Shown: one piece after another, positions 38,412 to 48,125 of the stretch
How the letters are laid out: every line of letters starts with the position of its first letter
Position numbering within the stretch: the first letter of the stretch is position 1
Notes under the pieces: model-generated
What the model was told of the DNA's origin: nothing
Databases searched by the model: none
Seen by the model: the letters and a program-made list of their open reading frames with translations, nothing else
Source of the DNA: Marinomonas sp. MED121
Lineage (GTDB): Bacteria; Pseudomonadota; Gammaproteobacteria; Pseudomonadales; Marinomonadaceae
DNA: 64,000 nt
Reading direction: 5' to 3'
Assembly (NCBI RefSeq): GCF_000153025.1
Contig: NZ_CH672431.1
Span: 576,868-640,867, forward strand
Made by a program: the position numbers and the translations under genes

Positions 38412-39407
38412 CTAGTTAATATCTTTAAGTCTCACGCACGCAGCTTCATGGGACTCAGTAACATTCTCCAGTTGAGGAATATGTTGAGCACATGCTTCTG
38501 TCGCGCTTGGGCAGCGAGTTCTAAAAACACAACCAGACGGTGGGTTAATGGGTGATGGCAAATCGCCAGATAAAAGCTGGATCTCTTTTTCTCTTTCCAG
38601 TTTTGGGTCTGGCACAGGAACAGCTGATAATAGGGCTTTGGTATAAGGGTGTTTTGGCGAATCGTAGAGTGAATGCTTATCTGCAAGCTCAACTGCATGG
38701 CCTAGGTACATAACCAGAACGCGGTCTGAAATATGTTTAACGACGCTTAAATCGTGTGCAATGAAGACTAACGAAAGCCCCATTTCTTTTTGCAAAGATT
38801 TAAGTAGGTTAACTACTTGGGCTTGGATAGACACATCTAAAGCGGATACCGGCTCGTCACAAACAACCAACTTTGGCTCAAGAATAAGGGCACGAGCAAT
38901 ACCGATACGTTGACATTGACCACCTGAGAATTCGTGCGGGTAGCGATTAATAACGTTTGGTAATAAACCTACCTTGGTCATGATGGCACGGACTTTTTCT
39001 TTTACCGCATCATCACTTAATTCAGGTTGAAAGGTCTTAAGTGGTTCAGCAATGATCTCTCCAATAGTCATCCTTGGGTTTAACGAGGCTAATGGATCCT
39101 GGAAGATCATTTGTAATTCTTGGCGTTTATCACGCATGTCTTTTTTATTGAGCTGGGTTAGGTCCTGTCCTAGCCAAACAACATTGCCTTGGGTAATTGG
39201 CAAGAGGCGTAATAGGGCACGGGCAAGGGTCGATTTACCACAACCTGACTCACCCACAACACCAAGGGTTTCCCCTTCATAAATTTTAAGGCTGACACCG
39301 TCTACTGCTTTTAGTGGGCGACCTTTTTCCCAAGGCCAAGAATTCTCATTCTTGATGTTAAAGTGAACCTTTAAATCAGTGACTTCCATTAGGACTTTGT
39401 TGTTCAT
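38412..39407 (-). CDS. oppF: oligopeptide ABC transporter ATPase OppF
   Basis: This 331-residue ATPase has Walker [10 protein letters not shown] at 52-60, signature [16 protein letters not shown], Walker [14 protein letters not shown] and switch [11 protein letters not shown]. The C-terminal oligopeptide/dipeptide extension contains four cysteines ([16 protein letters not shown], then EAACV) that in this family can bind an iron-sulfur cluster. Its ATG overlaps the oppD stop by 4 bases. It is the last gene of oppABCDF. Confidence 0.93.
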   Translation of the reverse strand: MNNKVLMEVTDLKVHFNIKNENSWPWEKGRPLKAVDGVSLKIYEGETLGVVGESGCGKSTLARALLRLLPITQGNVVWLGQDLTQLNKKDMRDKRQELQMIFQDPLASLNPRMTIGEIIAEPLKTFQPELSDDAVKEKVRAIMTKVGLLPNVINRYPHEFSGGQCQRIGIARALILEPKLVVCDEPVSALDVSIQAQVVNLLKSLQKEMGLSLVFIAHDLSVVKHISDRVLVMYLGHAVELADKHSLYDSPKHPYTKALLSAVPVPDPKLEREKEIQLLSGDLPSPINPPSGCVFRTRCPSATEACAQHIPQLENVTESHEAACVRLKDIN

Positions 39408-40375
39408 GCTACTAACTCCTTAATGGATTTGTGACAAGCGCGTAAACCATGGTTTTCACACTTAATAAGCTCAGGTGATTCAGTGCGACACTTATCCGAA
39501 GCGTGAACACAGCGTTCTTGGAAAGGGCAGCCTGGTGGTAGTTGTAATAAATTAGGGGGATTACCAGGGATAGTTGCTAGGATTTCCCCTTCTGTATCAA
39601 GGCGAGGAATCGCTTCTAGTAAACCCTGAGTATAAGGATGTGATGGGTTATAGAAGACATTATCTGTGGTGCCATATTCCATAGTACGACCTGCGTACAT
39701 GACCAATACCTTGTCACATAATCCGGCTACCACACCCAAATCATGGGTAATCATAATGATAGAAGTATTAAAGTCAGATTTAAGCTCATTTAGCAGGGTT
39801 AGAATCTGTGCTTGTACTGTTACATCAAGTGCTGTGGTTGGCTCATCGGCAATTAAAAGCTTAGGACGACACAATAACGCCATGGCGATCATGACACGTT
39901 GACGCATACCACCCGAAAACTCATGGGGATACATATTCATTCGCTTACGTGCTTCTGGCATCTTTACCGCATCCAGCATGCGTACAGATTCTTCGAAAGC
40001 ATCTTTTTTGGTCATACCTTTATGTAGGATCAAGACTTCCATCAGTTGCTTACCGACCTTCATGTAAGGATTTAATGAGGTCATAGGATCTTGAAAAATC
40101 ATCGCGATTTTTTCAGAGCGGATGTGGTTCATTGCGCTTTCAGGCAAGCCTAAAATGTTTTGACCTTCAAATAGTGCATTACCCTCAACCAAGCCATTGC
40201 CTGCAAGTAAACCCATTAAGGCAAAGGCAGTTTGGCTTTTGCCTGAACCTGACTCGCCGACAATCCCTAAGGTTTCACCTTCAGCAAGGCTGAAATTTAG
40301 ATTGTTAACCGCTGTGACAGAACCGTCTGGCGTTTTAAAGTTAACGCGTAAGTCTTGGACATCTAATAAGTTCAT
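39404..40375 (-). CDS. oppD: oligopeptide ABC transporter ATPase OppD
   Basis: This 323-residue ATPase is the partner of OppF. Walker A GESGSGKS lies at 40-47, the signature is [15 protein letters not shown], and Walker B is [13 protein letters not shown]. The C-terminal cysteine-rich PxxC element reads [24 protein letters not shown] precedes the ATG. It lies 10 bases after oppC. Confidence 0.93.
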   Translation of the reverse strand: MNLLDVQDLRVNFKTPDGSVTAVNNLNFSLAEGETLGIVGESGSGKSQTAFALMGLLAGNGLVEGNALFEGQNILGLPESAMNHIRSEKIAMIFQDPMTSLNPYMKVGKQLMEVLILHKGMTKKDAFEESVRMLDAVKMPEARKRMNMYPHEFSGGMRQRVMIAMALLCRPKLLIADEPTTALDVTVQAQILTLLNELKSDFNTSIIMITHDLGVVAGLCDKVLVMYAGRTMEYGTTDNVFYNPSHPYTQGLLEAIPRLDTEGEILATIPGNPPNLLQLPPGCPFQERCVHASDKCRTESPELIKCENHGLRACHKSIKELVA

Positions 40376-40385
40376 ATAACTCTCC

Positions 40386-41312
40386 TTAGCGATCTTTAGG
40401 GTCTAGTGCGTCGCGCAAACCGTCGCCTAGGAAGTTAAAACAAAACAGGGTAAGAATCAGGAAGGTTAGCGGCCAAGCAAGCTGCCAAATCGCAAGTTCC
40501 ATGGTACCTGCACCTTCAGAAATAAGTGCGCCCCAACTTGTCATAGGCTCTTGTACTCCAAGCCCTAAGAAACTAATGAAAGACTCTAATAGAATCATGC
40601 CAGGCACGAGAAGAGTGGCGTAAACCACAACGATACCCAGCAGGTTAGGAATAATATGACGGGTAATAATCTTGAATGAAGACACACCACAAGCATGCGC
40701 GGCTTCAATGTACTCTTTGTTTTTCAAACTTAAAGTTTGTCCACGTACAATACGCGCCATGTCCAACCAGGATATGGCACCGATTGCGACAAAGATCAAA
40801 AAGATATGACGCCCAAAAATTGTCATTAAGATGATCACGAAAAACATGAATGGGAAAGAGTTAAGAATCTCAAGCGCACGCATCATAATGCTGTCGACAC
40901 GACCACCTAGGTAGCCAGATGTGGCCCCATAAAGGGTACCGATAACGATAGCGACAAAACTGCCTAGAATACCCACTAGTAAAGAGATTTGGCCCCCTTG
41001 CATAGTACGTACAAAAATATCACGGCCTAGCACGTCTGTTCCAAAATAGTGGCCGGATTCAAAGCTAGGACGGCCTAGGTTTTCAATATCAGACAGGGCT
41101 TCCCAGTCAATATCTTCATAGCTCCAAACGCTTAGAAAAGGGCCGACTAATGCGAGTAGTGCAATGATTCCAAGAATTATTAAACTGATAACCGCTGCAT
41201 GGTTTGATAGAAAGCGGCGTCTAGCATCTTGCCATAAACTACGGCCTTCAATTTCAGTCACTTGTTGAGCGAAATCTTCTACGGCCTCGATTTTATCTTT
41301 AGTTAACATCAT
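40386..41312 (-). CDS. oppC: oligopeptide ABC transporter permease OppC
   Basis: This 308-residue permease has an N-terminal cytoplasmic stretch ([17 protein letters not shown]), six predicted helices, and the EAA-type coupling loop [21 protein letters not shown]. The [10 protein letters not shown] motif early in the chain is typical of the DppC/OppC family. Two ATG codons in tandem open the frame; the first is taken, with AAGG 9 bases upstream. It is 11 bases downstream of oppB. Confidence 0.93.
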   Translation of the reverse strand: MMLTKDKIEAVEDFAQQVTEIEGRSLWQDARRRFLSNHAAVISLIILGIIALLALVGPFLSVWSYEDIDWEALSDIENLGRPSFESGHYFGTDVLGRDIFVRTMQGGQISLLVGILGSFVAIVIGTLYGATSGYLGGRVDSIMMRALEILNSFPFMFFVIILMTIFGRHIFLIFVAIGAISWLDMARIVRGQTLSLKNKEYIEAAHACGVSSFKIITRHIIPNLLGIVVVYATLLVPGMILLESFISFLGLGVQEPMTSWGALISEGAGTMELAIWQLAWPLTFLILTLFCFNFLGDGLRDALDPKDR

Positions 41313-41323
41313 GTTTGAGTGCC

Positions 41324-42244
41324 TTAATAACGAATTTTTGGATCAATAACCGCGTATAAGATATCTACGACGGCATTAAATAGAATGGTAAGTGAACCGA
41401 CTAATATGGTGACACCCATAACCATTGAGTAGTCACGGTTCAGTGCGCCATTAATGAAATGCTGACCAATACCACCGGTGCCAAAGTAAACGTCTACGAT
41501 CACAGAACCTGTGATGATGCCGACAAACGCAGGCCCTAAATAAGAGATAACAGGTAGCATGGTTGGGCGCAGAGCATGTTGCAAAATAATGCGGTAAGAC
41601 GGTAAGCCTTTCGCTCTAGCGGTACGGATAAAGTTAGAGTGCATGGTCTCTATCATGCTGCCTCGGGTAATACGGGCAATTTGAGCAATATAACTGGTCG
41701 ACATGGCGATGACTGGCATAACAAGGTAAGGCCACGCACCATCATTCCAGCCACCTGCGGGTAACCACTTAAGGTAGATAGAGAAAAATAAGATACAAAG
41801 AGGGGCTAATACAAAGTTAGGCAGCACGATACCGATATTGGCAAAGGCCATAACAAAGTAATCAACTAATGAATTTTGTCTTAGTGCCGCATAGATACCG
41901 CAAGAAACACCAATGACAACGGCAATGATAAAAGACCAAATGCCGATTTCAGCAGAGACAGGTAAACTCTGCGCAACTAATTCATTGATAGTAAAGTCTT
42001 TGTAGCGAAAAGATGGACCCAGGTCCCCTTGCAAGACGCCACCTAGATAGTAAAAGAACTGATTAATTACGGGCTCATCGAGATGGTACTTAGCATTAAT
42101 ATTTGCTAATACCTCTGGTGGCAAAGATCTTTCACTTGAAAATGGGCTACCTGGTGCCGAATGCATCAGGAAAAAAGAAACTGTGATGAGTATTAATAAA
42201 GTCGGAATTGCTTCAAAAATACGTTTAAAAATAAATGTCAGCAT
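41324..42244 (-). CDS. oppB: oligopeptide ABC transporter permease OppB
   Basis: This 306-residue permease has six helices, the N-terminal FIFKRIFEAIPTLLILITVSFFLMH typical of OppB/DppB, and the coupling loop RTARAKGLPSYRIILQHALRP. A strong stem-loop lies in the 139-base gap between oppA and oppB. Confidence 0.93.
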   Translation of the reverse strand: MLTFIFKRIFEAIPTLLILITVSFFLMHSAPGSPFSSERSLPPEVLANINAKYHLDEPVINQFFYYLGGVLQGDLGPSFRYKDFTINELVAQSLPVSAEIGIWSFIIAVVIGVSCGIYAALRQNSLVDYFVMAFANIGIVLPNFVLAPLCILFFSIYLKWLPAGGWNDGAWPYLVMPVIAMSTSYIAQIARITRGSMIETMHSNFIRTARAKGLPSYRIILQHALRPTMLPVISYLGPAFVGIITGSVIVDVYFGTGGIGQHFINGALNRDYSMVMGVTILVGSLTILFNAVVDILYAVIDPKIRY

Positions 42245-42326
42245 AATAATACCTGATTAGCCTCATGGGCCAAGATTCAAACCATTGACTAATACTAGGG
42301 AAACTAGATCTTAGAAGAAGTAAAGG

Positions 42327-42357
42327 AAGTAGCAGGCTCATATTGAGCCTGCTACTT
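42327..42357 (-). other. intercistronic stem-loop between oppA and oppB
   Basis: A perfect 14-base stem AAGTAGCAGGCTCA/TGAGCCTGCTACTT with a 3-base loop lies 27 bases past the oppA stop. No T-run follows on the minus strand, so it probably stabilises the oppA message rather than ending it completely. Confidence 0.7.
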
Positions 42358-42383
42358 AGCGCTATAGATACATCAGGTTTCGC

Positions 42384-44000
42384 TTAGTGAGCGATGATGT
42401 ACATATCACGTGTATAGATGTTGTCTTCAGGATTTGGCTGATAACCGCCAACATAAGGCTTCTTCATACGCTTAGTAACATAGGTGTAGATAGGTGCGAC
42501 AGCCATATCTTGGTTGATCGCAATTTCTTCTGCCTTGTTATAGTTGATTGAAGGGTTTTTCATGGTTTTCGCTTCGTTCAATAAACGGTCATATTCAGCA
42601 TTTGAGTATTTACCGTCATTGTTACCATGAGTAGAGGTTAACAAATCAAGCATAGTTGATGCTTCATTGTAATCACCGATCCAACCAGCACGCGCAACTT
42701 GAAAGTCACCCGCTTTACGTGTTTCGAGGTAAGTTTTCCACTCTTGGTTTTCAAGCGTTACTTCTACACCTAAAGTCTTCTTCCACATAGAAGCAATGGC
42801 AATCGCAATACGTTTGTGACCATCGTTTGTGTTGTAAAGAAGGTTGAAAGTCAGAGGGTTATTTTTATCATAACCTGCTGATTGAAGTAGTTTTTTCGCT
42901 TCAGCTTCACGCTCTTTTTGAGTCATTTTAGCGTATGCAGGTGTTTCAGGGTTAAAGCCGTTTACGATAGAAGGAGTGAAAGTGTAAGCAGGTTGCTCAC
43001 CAACACCCGTTACGTATTTAGTGATAACGTCACGGTTAATCGCAAAAGAAAGCGCCTTACGAACATCTGGGTTGTTGTAAGGTTCAACTTTAGTGTTGAA
43101 CTGGTAGTAGTAAGTACCCAACTGAGGTGTGATGATAACTTCATCTGGAGACTCTTTTTTCAAACGCTTGAAGTGATCGCTTGGTAGGTTCCAAGTAATA
43201 TCGATTTCACCTGCTTCATAACGCTTAAGGTCGGCGCTGTCATTTTCTAAAGGTAAGAAAGTCACTTTATCGATAACGGTTTTTTCGTTGTTCCAATACT
43301 GGTCGTTACGAACCATTTCCATCTTCTCGTTAACAATCCAAGAATCTAGTTTATAGGCACCGTTACTTACCATGTTGCCAGGCTTAACCCATTCAGAGCC
43401 ATACTTTTCGATCACTTTACGTGGCGCTGGGAAAAGAGTTTGGTGAGATGTCATTTTTACAAAGTAAGGAACAGGACGTTCTAGTGTTACTTCAAATGTG
43501 TAATCGTCGACCGCTTTTACACCTAAGCTTTTAACATCTGCTTTACCGTTAATAATTTTAGAAGCATTAACAATAGATGGGATCTCAACATACCAAGCAT
43601 ATGCAGACGCAGTTACTGGATCAACAGCACGTTGGAAACCAAATACGAAGTCATGAGCAGTAACGGATTCGCCGTTAGACCATTTAGCATCTTTACGTAG
43701 GTTGAAAGTATAAACCGTGTTATCTGAATTAGTGGTATAGCTAGTTGCAACACCAGGAGTTAGGTTGCCGTCGCCATCAAGGTTGTATAAACCTTCAAAA
43801 AGCTCACGAGTACGGTGAGAGCCAGGTGTTCCTTCTACTTTTTGTGGATCAAGTGTTGCAGGCTCTGCGCCACCACCACGTACAAGTTCTTGAACGTCAG
43901 CTAGCTTAACGCCAGCAGGAACATCGGCAGCTTGGGTTTGAACTGCGCCTAAGGCTAAGCTCATTAACGCACTAGCAAGAAGTGTTTTTTTCAGGTTCAT
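42384..44000 (-). CDS. oppA: oligopeptide-binding protein OppA
   Basis: This 538-residue periplasmic protein has a signal peptide (MNLKKTLLASALMSLALGAV, cleaved after QTQA) and the SBP family 5 signature in the region SYTTNSDNTVYTFNLRKDAKWSNGE. The lobes match OppA/MppA along the length. AAGGGG lies 6 bases before the ATG. It is the first gene of the operon; the 284-base upstream region holds its promoter and that of cysZ but shows no clear operator apart from the 10-base palindrome AACTTAAGTT at 44019-44028. Confidence 0.93.
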   Translation of the reverse strand: MNLKKTLLASALMSLALGAVQTQAADVPAGVKLADVQELVRGGGAEPATLDPQKVEGTPGSHRTRELFEGLYNLDGDGNLTPGVATSYTTNSDNTVYTFNLRKDAKWSNGESVTAHDFVFGFQRAVDPVTASAYAWYVEIPSIVNASKIINGKADVKSLGVKAVDDYTFEVTLERPVPYFVKMTSHQTLFPAPRKVIEKYGSEWVKPGNMVSNGAYKLDSWIVNEKMEMVRNDQYWNNEKTVIDKVTFLPLENDSADLKRYEAGEIDITWNLPSDHFKRLKKESPDEVIITPQLGTYYYQFNTKVEPYNNPDVRKALSFAINRDVITKYVTGVGEQPAYTFTPSIVNGFNPETPAYAKMTQKEREAEAKKLLQSAGYDKNNPLTFNLLYNTNDGHKRIAIAIASMWKKTLGVEVTLENQEWKTYLETRKAGDFQVARAGWIGDYNEASTMLDLLTSTHGNNDGKYSNAEYDRLLNEAKTMKNPSINYNKAEEIAINQDMAVAPIYTYVTKRMKKPYVGGYQPNPEDNIYTRDMYIIAH

Positions 44001-44284
44001 AAAAGGCCCCTTTTAGTTAACTTAAGTTATTTATTATTAATGGTGCATTGTGCTTCTAAGCAGTTTGTTTTGGTGTTGCAACAAATGCCTGAGCCTTGGA
44101 TAGTTAACTAATTGGGTAAATGGCTCAATCGAAATTGCGCATTACGTTATACGCATAATAAAGGTTTAATTTAAAAAATAGATATCTAGGTCAGTGTTGA
44201 ATAAGGTGAAAGCGTGATATTTAAAGGGAAGTTTGAGAAAAATATGATAATGTCTATTTTTTAGAAATTTCATGGAACAAATTT

Positions 44285-45061
44285 GTGATTCTGCAACCTT
44301 TTCAAGTTATTGGTGCTTACTTTAAAGCGCTGCCTATCTTATTTTCGCCTGGTTTGAGGCTATTCATCCTAGTGCCTCTGCTGGCAAATATCGGGTTAAT
44401 GGCGCTTCTGTATATGGTCGCTTTTAGTTACTTCGGTGATTTAACGAATTACCTAATGGGCTGGCTACCTGATTGGTTATCCTTCTTAAGTTGGTTATTT
44501 TATTTAGGTTTTAGTCTTTTGAGTGGCATTGTCCTCTTTTATGCCTTTTCTGTTGGCGTCAACATACTTGCTGCACCTTTCAATGGTATTTTGGCAGAAA
44601 AGGTAGAGGCTAAGCTGACTGGTAAAGCCGCCGACTCTGAGTTAAATTTTCGTGCAATCAGCTTATTAATTAGCCAAAGCCTTGTCAGAGAATTGCAGAA
44701 GATATTGTATTTCTTACCGCGCTTTTTACTCTTATTTATTCTGTCCATGATACCTGTTGTGAATATTATCGCGCCTTTATTGTGGTTGTTTTTTGGGGCT
44801 TGGGTGCTTGCGATTCAATATATGGATTATGCATTTGATAATAATCAGGTGTCTTTTTCTGAAATGCGTTTAGGTCTGAGGCAAAAACCCGTTTTATGTT
44901 GGTCTTTTGGCTTTATAGTGATGGTTCTCTTGCCAATACCTTTTGTTAATTTTGTGGTGATACCTTTGGCTGTCGTTACCTCTACCATTCTTTGGTGTGA
45001 TTCATTTAAAGCAAGTTATTCAAAGATTGATAGCCTTGCCCAAAATTTAGGAAACAACTAA
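44285..45061 (+). CDS. cysZ: sulfate transporter CysZ family protein
   Basis: This 258-residue membrane protein has the CysZ/EI24 pattern: two long hydrophobic hairpins (FILVPLLANIGLMALLYMVAF and LFYLGFSLLSGIVLFYAFSV), the segment LAAPFNGILAEKVE, and a final helix pair. CysZ proteins mediate sulfate uptake for cysteine synthesis. The start is GTG at 44285. Its stop is immediately followed by the ATG of the receiver-domain gene, so they are translationally coupled; whether this is functional is unknown. Confidence 0.85.
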   Translation: MILQPFQVIGAYFKALPILFSPGLRLFILVPLLANIGLMALLYMVAFSYFGDLTNYLMGWLPDWLSFLSWLFYLGFSLLSGIVLFYAFSVGVNILAAPFNGILAEKVEAKLTGKAADSELNFRAISLLISQSLVRELQKILYFLPRFLLLFILSMIPVVNIIAPLLWLFFGAWVLAIQYMDYAFDNNQVSFSEMRLGLRQKPVLCWSFGFIVMVLLPIPFVNFVVIPLAVVTSTILWCDSFKASYSKIDSLAQNLGNN

Positions 45062-45961
45062 ATGGCTATAAAAATTCTTGTTGTGGATGATGCCTCTTTT
45101 ACCCGAGACTTGATTCGTCGCACACTAAAAAAACACTTCCCATCGGCTCATTTAGAAGAAGCGGTAAATGGTCGTAAAGCCCAGCAGCTTATGAATAAGG
45201 TCAAATTTGATATGATCTTATGTGATTGGGAAATGCCTGAAATGACAGGGCTTGAGCTACTTGAATGGTGTCGCCAGCAAGATAATTATAAAAAGGAAAA
45301 TGTCCCTTTTGTGATGATTACCAGCCGGGGTGATAAGGATCATGTGGTTGAAGCTGTTAAAACAGGGGTAACTGACTATCTAGGTAAACCTTTTTCCAGC
45401 GAACAATTGGTCAATAAGATAGTCTCAGCGGCGAAAAAACATGATTTGGATTCTGCCTTGATGGCAAAAGGCGCTAGAGGCTCAGGCGCAGAGAAAGAAG
45501 CGCTTGATAATCTTACCAAAGCGGCATCGGGGTCGGGCGGTCCTAAAGGAATGAGTAGCCACACCTCAGGTTCACTGGATGTTTTGCTAGGTGGAAAAAG
45601 CGCTAAAGCAGCGACTGTGACTAAGCCTAAAATCACTCACCCTAAAGTCACGATAAAAGATGTGAAAGTGCCCAGCATGGTGCGTTTTGCGGGTAAGCAG
45701 TTTAGAACCATGGTGATTCAATTTAGTTGTACTGAAGCCAGTCTTTTGATTAAAAGTGATGATGTAATTCCAAATGTATTGGATCAAGCGGTGCTTGATT
45801 TAGAGTTTAAAGGCAAGGTCAATCGTTTGAACTATTATGTGCAAGGGGTTGCAACGACAGAAAAAAAACCAAGTTCTGCCTTTTTGACCGTAACCTTAGG
45901 CCTTATTGACCAAGATGAAGAGAAGGAAGCTTTTATTAAAGCACTATTTGAAAGCTTATAA
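45062..45961 (+). CDS. response regulator receiver with C-terminal unidentified (PilZ-like?) domain
   Basis: Residues 1-125 are a complete receiver: Asp9/Asp10, phospho-Asp55 in MILCDWEMPEMTG, Thr/Ser in ITSRGD and Lys108 in YLGKPF. Residues 130-200 form a low-complexity linker rich in Gly, Ser, Ala and Lys. Residues 205-299 are a small beta-rich domain (FRTMVIQFSCTEASLLIK, AFLTVTLGLID) that somewhat resembles PilZ but lacks the RxxxR and D/NxSxxG c-di-GMP motifs. There is no DNA-binding domain. It directly abuts cysZ and ends at a bidirectional terminator. Confidence 0.8.
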   Translation: MAIKILVVDDASFTRDLIRRTLKKHFPSAHLEEAVNGRKAQQLMNKVKFDMILCDWEMPEMTGLELLEWCRQQDNYKKENVPFVMITSRGDKDHVVEAVKTGVTDYLGKPFSSEQLVNKIVSAAKKHDLDSALMAKGARGSGAEKEALDNLTKAASGSGGPKGMSSHTSGSLDVLLGGKSAKAATVTKPKITHPKVTIKDVKVPSMVRFAGKQFRTMVIQFSCTEASLLIKSDDVIPNVLDQAVLDLEFKGKVNRLNYYVQGVATTEKKPSSAFLTVTLGLIDQDEEKEAFIKALFESL

Positions 45962-45976
45962 GTCTTTTAAAGAATT

Positions 45977-46008
45977 AAAAAAGCCAAGCAAATGCTTGGC
46001 TTTTTTTT
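45977..46008. terminator. bidirectional intrinsic terminator
   Basis: The stem AAAAAAGCCAAGCA/TGCTTGGCTTTTTT has a 2-base centre (effective loop larger) and T-runs on both strands. It lies between the receiver-domain gene and the convergent phoR; its right end overlaps the phoR stop. Confidence 0.9.
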
Positions 46009-47344
46009 AGGATGCGTTCCTTTGTATTTCTTGCGTCTCATGGGTTGGAAGCTTGGGATGCTTCACTCTGGAGCGAGGGAAGTGACAGGAAAAAGTGCTA
46101 CCAAAGCCTAACTGGCTGTTAATATCTAATTTACTGTCATGATGATGCAAGACATGTTTAACAATAGATAAACCAAGCCCTGTGCCTGCTGTATCTGAGC
46201 CTCTTCCTTTATCAACTCTGAAAAAACGTTCTGTTAAACGGGGAATGAATCTAGGGTCTATCCCTAAGCCATTATCCTGAACACAGAAAACCCCGCCTTC
46301 ATGATTTACCTGCCAACTAATGTCTATTTCTCCACCATCTGGTGAATATTTAAGGGCGTTGACAACTAGGTTGGAGAAAGCACTATAAAGTTCACTGTAA
46401 CTGCCGTAAATCGTACTCTCTTCATCCGCATCCCAACTCAAAAAATGGCCAGAGTTTTTGAAGACTTTAGCAGAGTCACAAATTACTTGAATCAAATCAC
46501 TAACATTATGCCATTGGTCTGAATCAGCTCTTTGATTACTTTCTAAGCGCGATAATAATAATAGATCTTCAATCAAAAGCTCCATGCGATTTGATTGAGT
46601 ACTCATATTATGTACCCCTTTTTGCATTCTCTCGGGTAAAGAATCCTTGAACATGTCCAAGGTTTCTAAATAGCCCTTGATCACTGTCAATGGGGTTTTT
46701 AGCTCATGGGAAGCATTAGCCACAAAGTCTTTACGCATTTGCTCAAGTAGATGGAGGCGTGTCACATCCCTCACAAAAATAAGATGATCATTTTTAGCAT
46801 AAAGGGTGGTTTGAAACTCTAGATAAGTGCCTTCCTTCGCCGGTGACTGAATGACCAAAGATTCTCCAAATCGCTTTTGACTAAAATAACGGAAAAACTC
46901 AGGGGTGCGAACGATATTGGTCAGTGGCTGGCTTCGATCAACTGGCTTAACTAGCCCGAGTAAATCACCCGCTGATTTGTTCCACCATTCTAAACGTCCT
47001 GTATTATCAGCCATGATGACACCATCACTCAGTGCCGAGGTTGACTCTTCAATACGGGCCAATGCTTGTTGCATCCGCTTTTTAGACTTTTTTTGTTTCT
47101 TTTGAAGACGGCTTACGGTATCAAAAACATCGCCCCAAACTCCTGTGGAGTCTGGTGGTAATGATCGTCCTGATCGTCGAATCCATTGATGAAAGCGGTA
47201 AAGCTCATAAAACTGCCAAACTAGCAGACCTAAGGTGTACAAAAATAAGAGTGTAAAGGTATAGCCAAAAATCATGCCCAAGAACAGGCAAAAGACAAAG
47301 CCAAAGGTCAAACGGATTAGGGCAGCTTGCCAAATTCGCTTCAT
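46007..47344 (-). CDS. phoR: phosphate regulon sensor histidine kinase PhoR
   Basis: This 445-residue kinase senses phosphate status through PstSCAB-PhoU and phosphorylates PhoB. Two helices lie at about 8-48 with almost no periplasmic loop, as in E. coli PhoR. A PAS domain spans about 100-195, then the phospho-acceptor His213 in FVANASHELKTPLT. The ATPase has NLVVNALKYSPDGGEID and GTGLGLSIVKHVLHHH. It follows phoB by 3 bases. Confidence 0.95.
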   Translation of the reverse strand: MKRIWQAALIRLTFGFVFCLFLGMIFGYTFTLLFLYTLGLLVWQFYELYRFHQWIRRSGRSLPPDSTGVWGDVFDTVSRLQKKQKKSKKRMQQALARIEESTSALSDGVIMADNTGRLEWWNKSAGDLLGLVKPVDRSQPLTNIVRTPEFFRYFSQKRFGESLVIQSPAKEGTYLEFQTTLYAKNDHLIFVRDVTRLHLLEQMRKDFVANASHELKTPLTVIKGYLETLDMFKDSLPERMQKGVHNMSTQSNRMELLIEDLLLLSRLESNQRADSDQWHNVSDLIQVICDSAKVFKNSGHFLSWDADEESTIYGSYSELYSAFSNLVVNALKYSPDGGEIDISWQVNHEGGVFCVQDNGLGIDPRFIPRLTERFFRVDKGRGSDTAGTGLGLSIVKHVLHHHDSKLDINSQLGFGSTFSCHFPRSRVKHPKLPTHETQEIQRNAS

Positions 47345-47347
47345 AGG

Positions 47348-48043
47348 CTAGGCCAAACGTTTACTGGAAAAACGATAACCTGTTCCTCTAACGGTTTGGA
47401 TAAGATAATCATGGCTATCTCCGATCGCTTTGCGCAAACGGCGTATGTGTACATCGACAGTTCTTTCTTCAACATATACATTACCTCCCCAGACCTGATC
47501 CAATAATTGTGCTCTTGAATACGCTCTTTCTTGGTGAGTGATAAGAAACTTAAGTAAACGATACTCGGTCGGGCCCATCTCTAATGGCTTAGAGCCAATT
47601 GATACTCTTTGGCTTAAAGGGTCTAGTTTAAGGCCATCAACTTCAATGGGCTCATCGACACCTTGAGGGTGCGCACGTCTTAATACCGCTTTAAGTCGAG
47701 CAACAAGTTCTCTGGGTGAAAAAGGCTTGGTGATATAATCATCTGCGCCTGCTTCAAGACCTTGAATCTTATTGTCTTCTTCACTTTTTGCTGTCAGCAT
47801 AATCACTGGTATTTCTGCCGTCAGCGCTTCTTTTTTAAGTCGGCGAGTGAGCTCTATGCCGCTACCGCCAGGCATCATCCAATCTACTAGGATTAAATCG
47901 GGTCTATGATCTACGATTATCTCGTAAGCGGTACGGCTGTTATCCGCTTCAAGGTATTCATAACCTGCCATCTCAAGAGCAATGGCTATCATTTCTCGAA
48001 TTGATGATTCGTCGTCAATTATTAATACTTTTTTACCGGTCAC
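47348..48043 (-). CDS. phoB: phosphate regulon response regulator PhoB
   Basis: This 231-residue regulator activates Pho-box promoters. The receiver has phospho-Asp54 in LILVDWMMPGGSG and Lys in YITKPFSPRE. The OmpR-type winged helix spans about 130-229, with the recognition region EERTVDVHIRRLRKAIG. The start is GTG with GAGGA 7 bases upstream; the SD lies inside the palindrome AGGATATATCCT. A Pho box almost identical to that of pstS precedes it, so autoregulation is expected. Confidence 0.96.
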   Translation of the reverse strand: MTGKKVLIIDDESSIREMIAIALEMAGYEYLEADNSRTAYEIIVDHRPDLILVDWMMPGGSGIELTRRLKKEALTAEIPVIMLTAKSEEDNKIQGLEAGADDYITKPFSPRELVARLKAVLRRAHPQGVDEPIEVDGLKLDPLSQRVSIGSKPLEMGPTEYRLLKFLITHQERAYSRAQLLDQVWGGNVYVEERTVDVHIRRLRKAIGDSHDYLIQTVRGTGYRFSSKRLA

Positions 48044-48073
48044 AGGATATATCCTCTTCTCTGGAACGGTTTA

Positions 48074-48107
48074 ATTAAAACGATCAATTGTGACAGTTTA
48101 GTTAAAA
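48074..48107 (-). promoter_or_regulatory. Pho box and minus-10 element of phoB
   Basis: On the minus strand TTTTAACTAAACTGTCAC (48107-48090) is followed after 10 bases by TTTAAT (48079-48074). It shares TTTAAC-N5-TGTCACAATT and ATCG with the pstS promoter, with the same spacing. Confidence 0.72.
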
Positions 48108-48125
48108 TGTCACAGATGACTTAAT

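Noticed and set aside
44001..44014. Hairpin hiding the oppA ribosome site (AAAAG/CTTTT around GGGC)
   Set aside because: A five-pair, mostly A-T stem is too weak to call.
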